A stretch of DNA of 64,000 nt from Gordionus sp. m RMFG-2023 (Eukaryota > Nematomorpha > Gordioida > Chordodea > Parachordodidae): NCBI RefSeq assembly GCF_954871325.1, contig NC_088777.1:8905366-8969365 (forward strand). Reading direction: 5' to 3'. The notes beneath the pieces are model-generated. The model was not told the origin of the DNA, did not search any database, and saw only the letters and a list, made by a program, of their open reading frames with translations. Made by a program: the position numbers and the translations under genes. Of the stretch, positions 47,034 through 59,770 are shown piece after piece; the stretch's first letter is position 1; each line of letters begins with the position of its first letter.

Positions 47034-48651
47034 TTTTTCTTGGAATCGATACATAATGCCATTTCAAATAAACTATATAAAGTCAAATGATAATGTTTCA
47101 TTCTTTATATTTTACATTTTTAATTGTAATAATACCAACTTAAGCTTTTCTAAGCTCCATCTTTGATATTGAGCGGCCCTTAATCCAATATTTACATCAT
47201 ATAATATGTTTGAATGAATGCTTAAATATTATCTTGTAAAATTAAATTAAATTGACGCTTTGGGCAACATAATATTTTTAAGAATTTTATTTTATTTTTT
47301 TGCTATATTGCATACTTTCAGTTTATAATTAAATACATTTAAAGAAATTTAAGTTATTTAATTTTTTCAAAGTTAATTTGCCCAAAATCAGGTAAATATA
47401 ATTTCATTTTCTTTATAAAAATGGCGGGTAAAAAAATATCGAAAAACTCCCATTAAAATTGGGATATATTGTCAACATAATTATAAGGCTAATCCCTAAC
47501 AAATAAATAAATTTTTTATAGATCGGATAAAAGTGTTTAGTAACAAATATTAAACATTATTCTTATTTGAATAGGTGAAATTATTATATTCAAAAATTAG
47601 TGAAAAGGAAGGATAAAAATAAATAAATCTTCACTCTCAGATCCACACTCTTAAATATTAACCTTAATAAGATTTAATTTTTTGCTTATTTAAATATTCC
47701 AACTATATAGTGCAATATCCATCCTAAGGATCCGTAAACAATTTTAAAAATCTGTTTTATGAGATCAATTTTTCTTTATTAATATTATTTTAAATTATTA
47801 TTCATGAGGTAATAATCTAAGATTTAAAGGAAAAAATTGATTCTAAGGTTTATAAAATCCCTCAACTGTTAAATCTTGTTGGATCGGATCTCACTATGAA
47901 TCCAGCCATCAATTAAAAAACTTCCTACTTTTGCTCTTTATCGATAATCCCGTAATCAACCCAAATTATTGTATTAAATAATAAAAATATGAGAGATTTA
48001 GAGAAGCTAATGAAAAAAAAGAAGTTATTTTAGATAGTTTTTTATCATAAAATAATTAATTGTACAAAATTAAAAACATTTTTGTTTTTTAGAATTTCAA
48101 GTTTATCCCTAATCTTATTTTGCACAGATCTTTGTTTAGGGCATAGTTTTTATTTATATACCAACCCGGAGAAAATAGGGAATTTTTTTAATGTTTATAT
48201 AATTGGAGAGATTTCTCTTTTATTTCCTTTAAACCCATTTCTCAACCAATCAATAAATTTAATAAAAATATACATTATATATTATTTATTTTCTCAAGGT
48301 TTACATTTAGTTATTATCTTCTATATAATATATGTATCAGAAATATATTAAATTAATTTCCTTTACGTCAATTATATATTTTCAAATAGGCCAGATTTTT
48401 TTGGAAGGCAATTGAAATATTATTTCAAAAACTCTATAAATGTTAAAATGGATATAATTTTTGGACTAGGTATATAAAAAAAAAACAATTTTTATACAAA
48501 CAAAGGTTAAGTAAGTACTCAATTTTTTTTATTAAGCCCAAAAGCGTTCTATGTTATGGCCCAGGGCAAAAATTAATTCGGCTATCCTTTAGTACCCCTC
48601 TAATTTACCCTAAACTTTAAAAAATAAAAATTTTATAATGGGATTTAAGTG
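47034..48651. other. AT-rich stretch without recognised gene
   Basis: An 89-codon hydrophobic frame at 48082-48351 is composed of AT-rich codons and matches the background composition, so I do not call it a gene. Confidence 0.55.
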
Positions 48652-48912
48652 TTACAAAATCACTCCATTTGAGAGGATTCTCAAAGAGGGCTAACTATAT
48701 ATTAGAATGAAAAATGTCGCCTAACCCTCGAGATTTAGCTAATAGATGTCCAAAGCTTTGAAAATCTTCAGGCTTGCGTTATCTAAGACCTATGTAGAAG
48801 CGTCGACATCAGGATCCATATTACTAACGGGGTCCTTATTAAAATTAGGAGTATTCGGCTGGATAAAATCCTGAGTTAGCCATTTTTAAAAATCGGCTAA
48901 AATGGGGCGAGC
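48652..48912. mobile_element. Palindromic TIR family, copy with both arms
   Basis: Left arm CAAAATCACTCCATTTGAG, core CTCGAGATTTAGCTAATAGA then TGTCCAAAGC, right arm GAGTTAGCCATTTTTAAAAA then TCGGCTAAAATGGGGCG. A segment near 48790-48855 is not shared with the other copies. Confidence 0.65.
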
Positions 48913-49827
48913 ATGATTAATGGGATTTCATGAATAACAGCTTAGTACATAAATTGGGCAATATTTTATGCAATAAAATTTAAATATAAATAATTCTTAA
49001 TAATGAATAAATTAAGTACACTATTACGCTTGATTTATATAATATTTACATTTCATTGAAAACGATTCACTTTTAAATGATGTTCCAATTTTGTCCCCGC
49101 TGTCCCATTTTCACGGGCCTGGTGTTAAACGCGCATAATATATTAGATTTATAATTAAGTCTTATAATTATTCAATAGATATTTCTAGCCTAGCCCAGAT
49201 TACGGAACAATCTAGAACGCGGGTTATATTATTTATCCTTTTAAATTTTCATCAATCCAACATTTCATCCTTCTAATTTCTTTTTTTTTCAAAATCATCA
49301 TCTAGTCATATTTTTAAATTTCTAAATTATGTAACCATGACTATTCTATTCTACTTAACAGTGTAGGGAATCATAGTTCTCATGCTTAAAAATCTTTAAA
49401 TTCAACACTTCTTAACTCATAACTCCATTTTACAAAGAAAGTTGTCACTCATCGAATCTTTTACCTTATGTAGGCTTTTGATAATATAATAGATTATGTT
49501 TTATAATCATCTCCATGACTATTATAAACTCTGATATATATTTAAGGCGAATTGTTATATTCCCCAAGGTGGCCAATATTAGATAACTTTGAAGAATTTT
49601 CAAGGCTTTTATTTCCTCTGAATTGGCACAAAGAGCGCCTACCCAATAATTAAAATGTATCGTTTAGTTGACACAAAATTAATGTTCCCAAACTTTCATC
49701 GATTCAATGATTAATATTCATATTTAATTTTTTAGGGGAAAAACATTTAATAGATTCTGAAAAATCATTAATATTTTTTTTATTATAAATCACAATCCAT
49801 GTTTACTTGTTGACAATTTCATCGAAA
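48913..49827. other. AT-rich stretch without recognised gene
   Basis: CCCCGCTGTCCCATTTTCAC near 49095 resembles a patch at 19850-19870 over about 12 bases only. No gene seen. Confidence 0.5.
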
Positions 49828-49829
49828 TA

Positions 49830-50018
49830 CAGTAAAAACTATCTAATTTAGGCACCGTTGGAAATAATATTTTCGGCTAACTTAGACAATTGCCCAATTT
49901 CGAGACTTTTTACCATTTTCTGCTAGTAGTAAACATGAATTTGAGTGGGGCTCAAAATTTTGGTCAAATTAGAGAGTTTCCCGAATTATCATGAGCCCAA
50001 ATTAGGCAGGTTTTACTA
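49830..50018. mobile_element. pogo/Tigger-like MITE, 189 bp
   Basis: Starts CAGTAAAAACTATCTAATTT and ends with the complement of TAGTAAAACCTGCCTAATTT, flanked by TA on both sides (49828-49829 and 50019-50020). The CAGTA(A)AACCT-type end and TA target are characteristic of pogo/Tigger elements. Two further partial copies of the end motif lie inside. Non-coding. Confidence 0.75.
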
Positions 50019-50020
50019 TA

Positions 50021-51009
50021 TATATATTTGATTCTTACATTCTTACCTATTTAATAATTATTTTAAAATTGGTATTAATAAAGATTGGCCATGAAAATAC
50101 TTTAAAAATTTTATAATTAAATATTGTTTAAAACAAATCGATTTTTTCGTACATTAGAAAAAAGTTGAAAAATATATATCAAGTTCGGAATAGTATCCTA
50201 AATACAGATTTCGATACTTACATTATTATCTTTGGTAGATATTTTCAATTTAAAAACCAAAAAATAAACAGATTTTAATATAAAACCAGTCTTATATGAA
50301 ATGCGATTTATTGGTTCACTCAAACTTTTCTCATTATATTTTACCCAAAAATATTAGTATTATATTGAAGATAATTAACTGAAATAAACCAGATATTCTT
50401 CATTTTTATATAGGAGACAAGCTTGTTTTTTTTATATGCTAGCTTTCCTTCCTAAGGGAAGTTTATTATTTACTTTTTAATTTCATCAAAAAACAAAAGA
50501 ATTGTAATCTAGACAAAGATTTTTTTAAAAAAATTAGGATACCATTTATAGTTTTGCTTTTTCTCCCCTCTCTTTTTTTTATTCAAAATTGATTTATACA
50601 GTCAAATAATAGGTTCTGAAATTTAATGAATATTATACAAAATGACAAAGTTAAAGAAAAAAATAAAAGAGGTCTAATAATGACTATTTAAAGTATTTCT
50701 TTTGAGGTTGTTTCATATTACATAAATGATAATATTTGAAAATATCAAGGCCTAATAAAAATTCTACAATCACTATGTAATGATGTTAAACAACCCTATT
50801 TGGGTTAATTTTTACCTAAAGATTTGGCATGTTCAAACCTTTTTTCCACTAACATGTCATGTTTTTTTATGTTTATTTTTTAATATAATAGCTTTTTTTT
50901 ATAACTATGCTAGTTTATTATTAGAGTTTGAATACCGGAATGTGTTATGGAGCAAATAATGTACTAATTTTCATGTATATATCACGGTTTAAATCAAAAA
51001 TGATGAAAG
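50021..51009. other. AT-rich stretch without recognised gene
   Basis: Nothing recognised on either strand. Confidence 0.55.
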
Positions 51010-51295
51010 GATTTTATTTATACAAAATTAGTTAATATGGTATGGCCGCTAATTATATAAAAATCCCCTACTTTTATTTTATTTATCGGATAAAGATAAA
51101 TAAAAAATTTAAGAATAGGAGATCCAATAGAAAGAAGGAATTTAATTTCTTGATCTTTAAATTTTTCTTTATACGTTATAATTTTTATTCACAAAAACAT
51201 GATTTTTGAAAAAAATTTAGAATGTGGGAGTGGGAGATTTTATGGAAGCTTTTATGGTATATTAGGGAAATTTTAAAAATGTGGTAGAATTGTAT
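51010..51295 (+). repeat. Dispersed repeat, copy 2 (with 40441-40685)
   Basis: Same family and orientation as the copy in dehydrogenase intron 5, about 10.5 kb away. Contains ATGGCCGCTAATTATATAAA and the GTGGGAGATTTTATGG / GGTATATTAGGGAAATTTT region. It is a diverged non-coding repeat. Confidence 0.7.
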
Positions 51296-51389
51296 TAGTT
51301 ACGTTGTGTGTGGTAGATTTAGACTCGGTTCTCATAGATATCATTTTAAGCTAAATAAAAAAATTTTGAAAATTTTATTGTACTTAATA

Positions 51390-51539
51390 AATATCGAGTT
51401 TCAGAAAAATAATTAGTAAGAGTTAATAACTTTTTAAAATAATGACTCTAATTCAAAATATTTAGAAAATGGCATTTTTATAATAAAAAAAGGAAACTCC
51501 AAAATTATTTTTTATCTAAAAAGGTCTACAATAAGGAAC
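51390..51539 (+). repeat. Left part of repeat split by a hAT insertion
   Basis: Matches 59010-59150: both run from AAAAATAA(T)TAGTAA..GTTAATAA through a stretch of A-rich DNA to GGT(C/T)TA(C/T)AATAAG. Continues beyond the hAT element at 53051. Confidence 0.65.
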
Positions 51540-53050
51540 CAGATGTATCATGCTATCTTTTTTGGTAGCTATAGCTAATTGGCGCGCTACTTTTTTTCCA
51601 ATTATTAATTTATTTAGCGCGCTCCTTTTGTTGAAAGTAGCTAAGTAGCGCGCTACTTATCTACTTTTAAGAATATAATGAATATAACTATAAACACGAA
51701 AATTTAAATATAATATCATAATTATAATTTATATGATTTATTATTAATTTCAAAATTGAAATTTATATTTTCATTTGTATTATAAACCTAAATCATCTGG
51801 TGTAAATTATTTAAAATGACATCGCAAATGGATTTCCAAATCTAGTGAGTCAGACAATAATGATATTAATAAAATGGAAGGTAACCTAAAAAAACTTATA
51901 TTCAAACACCTAAAGGTAATTATCAATTTTAAATTCTAATAAGAATGTTCATGCCAACAGTTTAAAAGAGATAGAAAAACATCGTAAAGTATAGGGGAGA
52001 CTACATCCAAAAAGTCCAATTCAATTCAAGCTAAATTGATTAATAATATACTGGCTGATAAAGTAATTGTCGATTTTATAATTTATACAGTTCAGCCAAT
52101 GTCCTTGGTTGAGAATCCATCATCATGATGATTTAAGCTCTATCCCAGGTACAACAATTTTATATTACCAGACACTAGTGATTAAGATAGCAGAAAACTT
52201 TGAAGTGATGAAAGATTCTCTAATGGCAGAGTTGTCAGATATTTGGACACATAACAGAAGAAACTTATTTATATTTGTAAATTGATCTGATACTAATATA
52301 TTTAGAGCATATTTGGGAATCACAGGCCATTTACTAGACCCTAAGCTTTAAAAAGAAGATCTTTAACATTAGCCCTCAAAAGGATAATAGGATGTCAGAC
52401 ATACGATTGCAAATAAAATTTATGATTCATCCCAATTTTAAACTATGTCCATATATCAATTCCGTGATGCGAATGATCAACGTGATTGGCTCATGGTAAA
52501 GCTGTATAGTCTCATACCAAACAAAGATGACAGCCACAAAAACGACTTTCCCTGATAATTTTTATAAAATAAAGGATACTATAATAGAAAATCCTCTAGA
52601 CACGATTTCTAATTCTAGAAATACTCAAATGAGTATTTTTGATAATTTTTTCTTATATTACAAATATGTATATAAAATTAAATACTGCCTTGCCCTCAAG
52701 TGCTAGTGTTGAGAGATTATTTAGAACTTTCTGATTGTCGCTCTAGACTTGGAAATGATAGTATAGAAATGATTTTATTATTAAAATGCAACAAAATAAA
52801 TATTACCATAAATAGTTATTTTTATTACAAATTATAGTCTTTTTATATAAATTTTTCTATAAATCTATAACTATATTTATATATTTATAAATGATGATTT
52901 TTATGTATTATATTTATATACTATACAATTACATTATAGCAAAAAATAAAGAAGTAGCATAAAAATAAAAATAGCCAAAGTTACTTAAAAAAAATTTTTT
53001 GACGGGTAACGATAGCGGTAGCGTTACTTTTAAAAGTAGGGTTTACTCTG
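51540..53050 (+). mobile_element. hAT transposon remnant inserted in an older repeat
   Basis: Ends CAGATGTA and TACTCTG are imperfect inverted repeats. Flanking AAGGAACC (51533-51540) and AAGGAAAC (53051-53058) agree at seven of eight bases, an 8-bp target duplication as expected for hAT; one base could belong to either element or duplication. Subterminal GCGCGCTAC/TCC motifs recur near 51582, 51616 and 51648. Transposase remnants on the plus strand include ILADKVIVDFIIYTVQPMSL (within 52021-52125) and LPSSASVERLFRTF (within 52681-52731), the hAT dimerisation motif. A copy of the target repeat without the insertion lies at 59010-59200. Confidence 0.82.
52021..52734 (+). pseudogene. hAT transposase fragments
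   Basis: Two readable blocks remain: SIQAKLINNILADKVIVDF and following residues at 52021-52125, typical of the segment before the RNase H-like core, and NTALPSSASVERLFRTF with a stop at 52681-52734, the C-terminal dimerisation signature. Between them a block near 52200-52330 reads AELSDIWTHNRRNLFIFV, related to the WTS strand of the core. Many stops and frame changes separate the blocks. Confidence 0.72.
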
Positions 53051-53165
53051 AAGGAAACCTAAAGATCTCCAATAAAATATATGGGGAGTGGGGGAGGGGA
53101 GCACCTAATAGCCCCCCCCCCCCACCCCCACTTAGCAAAATGCTGGGTGCACATAATGAAAATTT
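53051..53165 (+). repeat. Right part of repeat split by a hAT insertion, with poly-C tract
   Basis: AACCTAAAGATCTCCAATAA corresponds to AGCCTAAAGACTTCCAATAA at 59156 onward; both copies then reach a C homopolymer (53112-53123 here, 59191-59199 there). Together with 51390-51539 it reconstitutes the uninterrupted copy's order. Confidence 0.65.
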
Positions 53166-56100
53166 AATGAATATTAGAATAAAATAAACATTAGTGTTCT
53201 TTAATAATAAAATGTTATGAACATTAGAATAAAATATACGTTTTGTACTTGAAGGATAATTAAAACAATTTTTAAATTAAATTAGGTTCAAAATTTGTCT
53301 AAAACATTTTTTTTAAAAACACCATTTATCTTGTTTTTTATCAATAAAACAATTTTTTTTTCCCACTAGAACTAACTAATAATGTTAACCCAACCAATAT
53401 TCGTTAAAATCTTGTAAATATTATTAATTTTTTTGGTATATCTATATAATACATATTATTTATAAATATTATATTATTATAAAATCACATTATCTTGGGA
53501 AAAATTTACATAAAGATTTCTTTTTTTGGCTGAAAAAAATCAATTTTCTTGTATATGAATAAATATTATCGATAGGACTATTCTCTAACTTTTCCATTCT
53601 CTTCATTCCTTATTTGTATTGATGATCCCCCCCCCCTTTTTTTACCCTCTCCTCCCCAACACCAAAAAATATATTAATTTATTTTATTTATTTAAAAAAA
53701 AAAAATGTAATATCTTAAAATATATATTTATAATAAAATAATCTTTATATTTTATAATGTATTAAAAATATATAATATAATAACATTTTATTTTTTGGTG
53801 TAAAATAAAAATGGGTAAAAATAAAAGGAAAAAAATAACCAAATTGTGGAAATTTTTTTATAAAAAATTATAAAAAAATAAATGATATCATGTGGCGATA
53901 TTTCTTTCGTTTTATATTTTATTTTCTTACATTTTCATTTAATTTCATTTCTATCAATTCTTTTCTTACTTTTATTTTCTTCTTTCTTTTAATATTATTA
54001 TTATAACATAACATTTTATTAAATATGATAACGTTTTTTAATTTAATACAATAAATAAGAAAAAAAAACTTGAAAAAATTAATTCAATTTTTTTTATGAA
54101 TATTTTCATCCCACATACAAAAAAATTGTGTTTTTTTTGACTATTTTTTCCTTCCTTAGAGATTTATTAACAAATATTTTTTTTTATGTAGAAAAGTACC
54201 CTGACCTTTAAAACAGAATAAATAAAAAATGCAAAATAATATGTTAAAATATATAAAAATTTCCCGTTTTTTTATATACCCTACAAAAAAAATATATTTA
54301 TATTTTCTCTATTTGGTTTGGGAATAATTATTTTTTTTTAAAAAAAAAATATTGGTTAATTTACAACTTAACGTGTCTACAAAAAGCACAAATCATTTTA
54401 CCAAATTTTTTTGTATTCACTCAAACACAAATGTCTGGTCCTTGGTGTGGTATTTGTTGATGAAGAAATCGGGAATGGGCTAAAATAAAGAAAGAACAAA
54501 AAAACCTAGAGATTGGATTTGCGGTTGAGACTCAATATTAAAAGATGGTGAGTCGGTGTGAAAGACTTTGTTGAAAAACTAGGTTCAATCGCTCTAACCT
54601 TGTCCAGGATTCTAATTGAATAACATATGATTCCTACTCACTTTATAAGGGTTCTCAGACAATTTTAAACTGATTTATTACAATAAAATTTTAAACCACC
54701 ATGTTCGGTTTAAAGCAGTGTAATTTAAAATGACAATCAAATTACTATTAAATGTCATTAAATTCTTTTATTAGGATAATATTTCTTCCACCCCTCCCCC
54801 CACTATTTCCTCCCATATATACAAATTGAATTGTAAAAATAATTATGAATGAACTCAGTATCCAACCCGGTTTTGACAGGGTTCACAGATATTAATAGAA
54901 AAATACTCATTGAGCGGTATTCTCGGCTCCCTGTTTGGATTGGATTCTAAGCTCCTTGTATAAGTTGTCCGGAATATTATGTAAAATGAATAAATTTATT
55001 TTCAAAATTTTATTATAAATCCTTAAAACAAATTTTTACATTAATTAAAAAAAATACGAAAAAAAAAATAACAGGCAAATGACACTTACTTAGTGGTAAC
55101 AATTTAAAAAAATTTTTTTTTTTTAAATTAATTTATTTTTGTTCAAATAATAAAAAAAACATCAATGGGAGGGCGTTTCTCTCTCTTAAAAAAAATTAAT
55201 TTGAAGATAATTAAAGAAAATAAAAGGAATAATGACCGTTAAATGACAAAATAAAGAATAATTTGGTGTCAAAAAAGCAAAACTTAACAGAAATTTTAAA
55301 AATTTGTCGTTAGATGATTTTTTTTGTCTTACCTGAGAAAATTTATATCCGAATAATTACATTTTCTACAAAAGTATTTTGACATTTTTTTTGTGGCAAT
55401 TATTTATATTAAATGATGAACCGTTATTCAAAAAAAAAGGAAAAGTAAATATAGAGGTTCTTCTCTTGGTCTTTAGCTAGGAGTCTGAACTACGACAAAT
55501 ATCGGGCTATGTCCAGATACAAAACGGTTTAAGGTTAAGGTTCGATTCGTAAAAAAATAGTAGCATCGGTTAGGTTCATTACAATTTGTTGAACCATTAA
55601 AAATAGGCTTCAATTTTCAACTGTAACCCTTCCGCCACGAAGTAAATTTATAGCGGATGTGGCAAAAATAAGTCAGTTTTCTAGTAAATCGTTGCCAGAA
55701 ATTGCTTTCGCATACAAATAAAATTATGCAAAAGAGAAACACATTTAGAAATTTTATCACTATTCGTTAATAAAATAATATGCTGTGTATATACTATCAT
55801 ATTTCCAAGATTCTCTCCTGTCAAATCATATCTTACAAGGAGAAAAAAATGAATGGCATCGTCAAATAGCAATATGTAATATCTAAAAATAGTTAATTAC
55901 CAATCGAAACTGATTCATTAGTAACCGTAGAGTTAGAATATAAAAAGATTCTAAATGGTTTACAGATCGTTCTGTAAATAAAATACCACCTTTTAACGGT
56001 TAGATTCAGGGTTGTGTTGTATCCCTGGTTTTGGTTGTTTCTTTTCAAAGACCTGATCAAGTAATATTGCCTTAAAAAATAAAATTGAATACAAAACATC

Positions 56101-57604
56101 CACAATAGAAAAAATTATGATTTTTTTTAATGTCGCTTAGATTCACCGTAGCTCTCTATATCCATTTCAAGCAAATTAGTATTTTATTTTTATGGCCACA
56201 AAAAAGAACTCTAATTAATATTATTTTAAGTAAAAGATAATTTTAAGGTTTAGTCTTATTTCTTCTAGATCACTCAAACACATTCCAGTTAGGTCTCAGC
56301 CAATGTTTGAATTATATTTATTTTAGGGTGAGCGAGCGGTTTTAGAGATCCGCAAAGAAGGACGAAAGTCAGGTATATCCAGAAGGCCTAAAAGTTAAAT
56401 CTATTATTTTTTGGATTGGGATGATGGGTCTCGTATCAAAATTTCTCGCGCATGCTCACTTTGTTTTAATATTTTTAGTCATTATCCTTTTTCTTGAGCA
56501 TTTTTATTTCTATTTCTATCCTTATAAACGAAGGATAAATATTATCTTCTTCTTTCAGTGTTATTCTTAGGGGCAAAAAGAAATATCAAAATATCCAAAA
56601 TATTATTCACAATCAATGTTTTTTAAGGGTTACATATCTACAGCAAAATCAGATTTTTATCAAATAAATTTTAAAAAAAACCCTTTTCAATGAAATGATT
56701 TAAAATGGGAAATATAACAAATAAGCTGGAGTAAACGTATTAATGTTAAATGAATATGTAGTAGGTAGTTCTAGAGTAACGGCGAATGCGCAGTTCTACC
56801 TAGTGGATTTATAGGTTTTTACCGGAAATGAATTCCATTATACATATAAATAAATAGTTACCTACATATAGAAAATTTTTCAGTGAACTTTCGAACTGAT
56901 CTCAAATATTAATTTAATTTTTAGGTATGAATATGATGTTTTTTTTGCTATAAATTAAAAATATATGAAACAAAATATGGCGAAAGTGGCTAGGGTATAA
57001 GTAATAAGTATATAATTCTATACGCGCTGAAATTCATTTCCTGTAAGATAATATCCATCGAAATGGCCCTTTGAGATTATTTAAAGTTGAGAGACTCTAA
57101 AACCTCACGAGAAGATCCGGATAGATGTATACGTATGTAAACTACACTGTGATGAACCTGTGCTATCTTTTTTTGGTAATTATAAAAGAATTTTTCATTA
57201 TTGTTATGTTAAATGGAGTAAGGACAAAAGTTTTATTTATCAGCATGGGGGGTGGGGGTGATTCTCAGCCAATATACATATTTAGTAACCATTTTTATAA
57301 TTGAATCTTATTATAATTTAGTTTTGATGGGGAGAAGGATCTTGGCATCATTGTCATTGGTAAGAGTCAGGGTGGCTCTGCCAGGACCCGTGATAATTTT
57401 TAACCATATTTGAATCAGGCTTTAAACAAGATCCAATCCCCCTTCAGTTCAAGGTTTTACAATAGTTTCCGTTTAAAATCAAAGACGTCATTTATTTTTA
57501 CACGTCTATTAACATTCAAAATGTCAATCAGAATTTTAAAATATTATTATTCTTTTTTAAATGAAAAATCTATATTCAATAATCTTTTATATTATGAAAA
57601 TTAG
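53166..57604. other. Long AT-rich stretch without recognised gene
   Basis: Contains long A and T runs (53400-54350), a C run at 53627-53636 and a slightly GC-richer patch at 54420-54660 of unknown origin. Frames at 55681-55872 and 55893-56105 (minus) are unrecognised. No exon can be supported. Confidence 0.5.
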
Positions 57605-57910
57605 TAATCTCCATCGGGACTAATTTTTCAAGCCCGGTCAATCCAAAATTTTCTGACCGGGCCCGGTCCAATCTTAAAGCCGGCCTAAATATAAAAAAAC
57701 TTAAAAAATATTGGCGCCTTGTTTCTTGCAAGAATTTTAAAATATATCAATTTATTCCACAAATTTGAGGGATATAGATTTGAAAATTTAAACCCAACCC
57801 AACCTGGTCAAATTTTTTTATAAAAATATTAAGCCCGACCCAGCCAAAACCCAAAATTAGTTTTTTTTAAATATGCCCGACCCAAAGCTCGTTCGATCGG
57901 TTGAAGAACC
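57605..57910. repeat. Repeat with clustered GCCCGGTC / GCCCGACC motifs
   Basis: Several GCCCGGTC, GGGCCCGGTCC, AGCCCGACCC and GCCCGACCC motifs are spaced by A/T runs over 300 bases in very AT-rich DNA. This is similar in style to 932-1144 and to 6430-6740, suggesting related decayed elements; boundaries are not visible. Confidence 0.35.
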
Positions 57911-59009
57911 AAACATAAAAATCTTTGCCAAAAAATGAGTTCGGTTCAGATTCATAAAGTGGTTTGGAAATGGGTTCGAGTTTAGATTCTAAGGAAAGTG
58001 CCCTCAGAACCCGTTTTACATCTCTATGATAGATGAGAAAGCCCTGGGTTCTGCATTATAATCAGATTACCAGATTTTGGTTGTTATTTCTTTTGCCATT
58101 TGTTAAGAAAACCTCTTAACCTATTTTTTATGCGTAGGTCTATACTTCTTTTTAAAATGATAAATTGTTTTTTTTTTGAAGGGTTAGTTAACCTTATAAT
58201 TCTTACTTATAATGTTGTTTATATACAAAATCGCTAATTATTTGGTAAGGGATGGGGGTCAATTTTACTCTTTAAAACAAAAAATATTTTTCCCATTTTT
58301 ATTTAATGACAATGCAAATTGGTACTGGATAATTAATAATTTAATATTATATCATACATTATCTTCGTATATAAAATTTTTAAAGATGTTTACCCCATTT
58401 ATGAAGACATATAAAAAAAAATGAATAAAATTTATTAACAATACTTTGGAAACTTAAGAGGTCAAATTTTTTGGGTGTGTCGCTCGGGTTTTTTTTAAAA
58501 ATTTAATCAACATATTTTAAATAAAGGGAATTATTAAATTTACGAAATTCAATTAATTAAAAGGATGCATAATGCGATTTTCATGGGGGGGCAGAGGGTT
58601 ATAACTATAAAAACTGGGGACCGGGGTTATAAGGAGCTTTGGATTTCTTCTAAAATTAAATGAGACCCGTCAATAACTTCCAATTTTATTTTTGGCATAT
58701 GCAGGCTTCTCCTTTTACATATTACTTTAAAATTAATATGGTAAGAAATTAATATTAATTTTTATAATTCATATTTTTGAAATAAATTAAATACTTTATA
58801 AATAAAAACAGTACTCAATCTCAAATTCTCATCCATTTACTGGATATGAGCTTCTTTCCCAACGAAATCGGGGGGGGGGGTATAGTTTTTTCGATCCACT
58901 CATATGCCAAGGGATGGGAAGGTGGGAAATTCCATAGGAAATGTTCATTTTCTGACCCCCTCTTCCCTCCCTCTACAATGTATACAATATATCAATGACA
59001 ATTTTTTGA
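57911..59009. other. AT-rich stretch without recognised gene
   Basis: A G run lies at 58870-58880. A 70-codon frame at 58212-58424 has no recognisable content. Confidence 0.5.
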
Positions 59010-59200
59010 AAGAAAAATAAGTAAAAGGTTAATAATTTTTTAAAAAGGACTATAAATTAAAATGTTAAGAAAAAACCCCATTTTTGTAAAAAGAAAAGAT
59101 GAAAAGACAAAATTATTTTTATAAAAATTTAACATGCCCAAAGGTTTATAATAAGTGAGCCTAAAGACTTCCAATAAGGTTTATGGTAATCCCCCCCCCA
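59010..59200 (+). repeat. Uninterrupted copy of the repeat split at 51540-53050
   Basis: Carries the sequence of both 51390-51539 and 53051-53165 joined directly: ATAAGTGAGCCTAAAGAC spans the point where the other copy holds a 1.5 kb hAT remnant. It ends near a nine-base C run. Confidence 0.65.
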
Positions 59201-59239
59201 CAGTGTTTTCCCTCCTCCATAGAAAAATCCTTATGCTTA

Positions 59240-59770
59240 TGGATCCCCTGCTTTACCTAGCATTGCAGTTTTCTTCTCCTCATGTATCAAAAGCCAGCAA
59301 ATTATCAACACATTTACCATCATTAGAAATGTATTTCAAACGGCGACCTTAGATCTCTGGAAGGCACAAGGACTCCTTCTCCTTTATTTAGAAAACAAAT
59401 TAATCTTAATCCAGCATTCCATCCAATTCTTTTATTTGAATGGATTTTGATTTGAAACGCGATTCCTCGATTCTTAACTCTGATACTTCTTTAAATGAAT
59501 CAAGTTAATAATTATTCTTCAACAATCCATTATTTCGGCTCAAGCTATGAATGGCTCGAAATCATCAAAAACTCCAACTTTGATCTGCAAAGTAGAACTC
59601 CGCGTAGAAATAGCTGTGATATAGGCCTCTCTCATTTGCAGAACAGCTCTCCATCGAATGCCATGGCCATATTTTCCTATAATGCCGCTTCTCGAAAGGC
59701 CGCCATTTACTCTAGCAAACAGCACACGCGATTATTGCTAGAAGTATTCGAGCCAGTATTACATTGACCA
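59240..59770 (+). pseudogene. Probable remnant of a related RLE-type LINE
   Basis: YFGSSYEWLEIIKNSNFDLQ (from about 59530) resembles QGSGYEFLETIPSNNLDLLL of the LINE at 24149-26965. The preceding KRDSSILNSDTSLNES and SSPHVSKASKLSTHLPS resemble the segments upstream of it in the same order. The downstream NAASRKAAIYSS may derive from the endonuclease region. Similarity is weak and judged by eye; an unrelated origin is possible. Confidence 0.4.

Noticed and set aside
48082-48351. 89-codon hydrophobic frame resembling a small membrane protein
   Set aside because: AT-rich codons (Ile, Phe, Leu, Tyr) give such frames by chance in this DNA; no start context or homology.
19840-49130. CCCGCTGTCCCA shared by about 19860 and about 49098
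   Set aside because: Only about 12 bases match and the flanks differ, so a shared repeat cannot be supported.
56330-56400. GAGCGAGCGGTTTTAGAGATCC, similar to a serine or leucine tRNA D-arm
   Set aside because: No B box and no matching acceptor or T stem follows.
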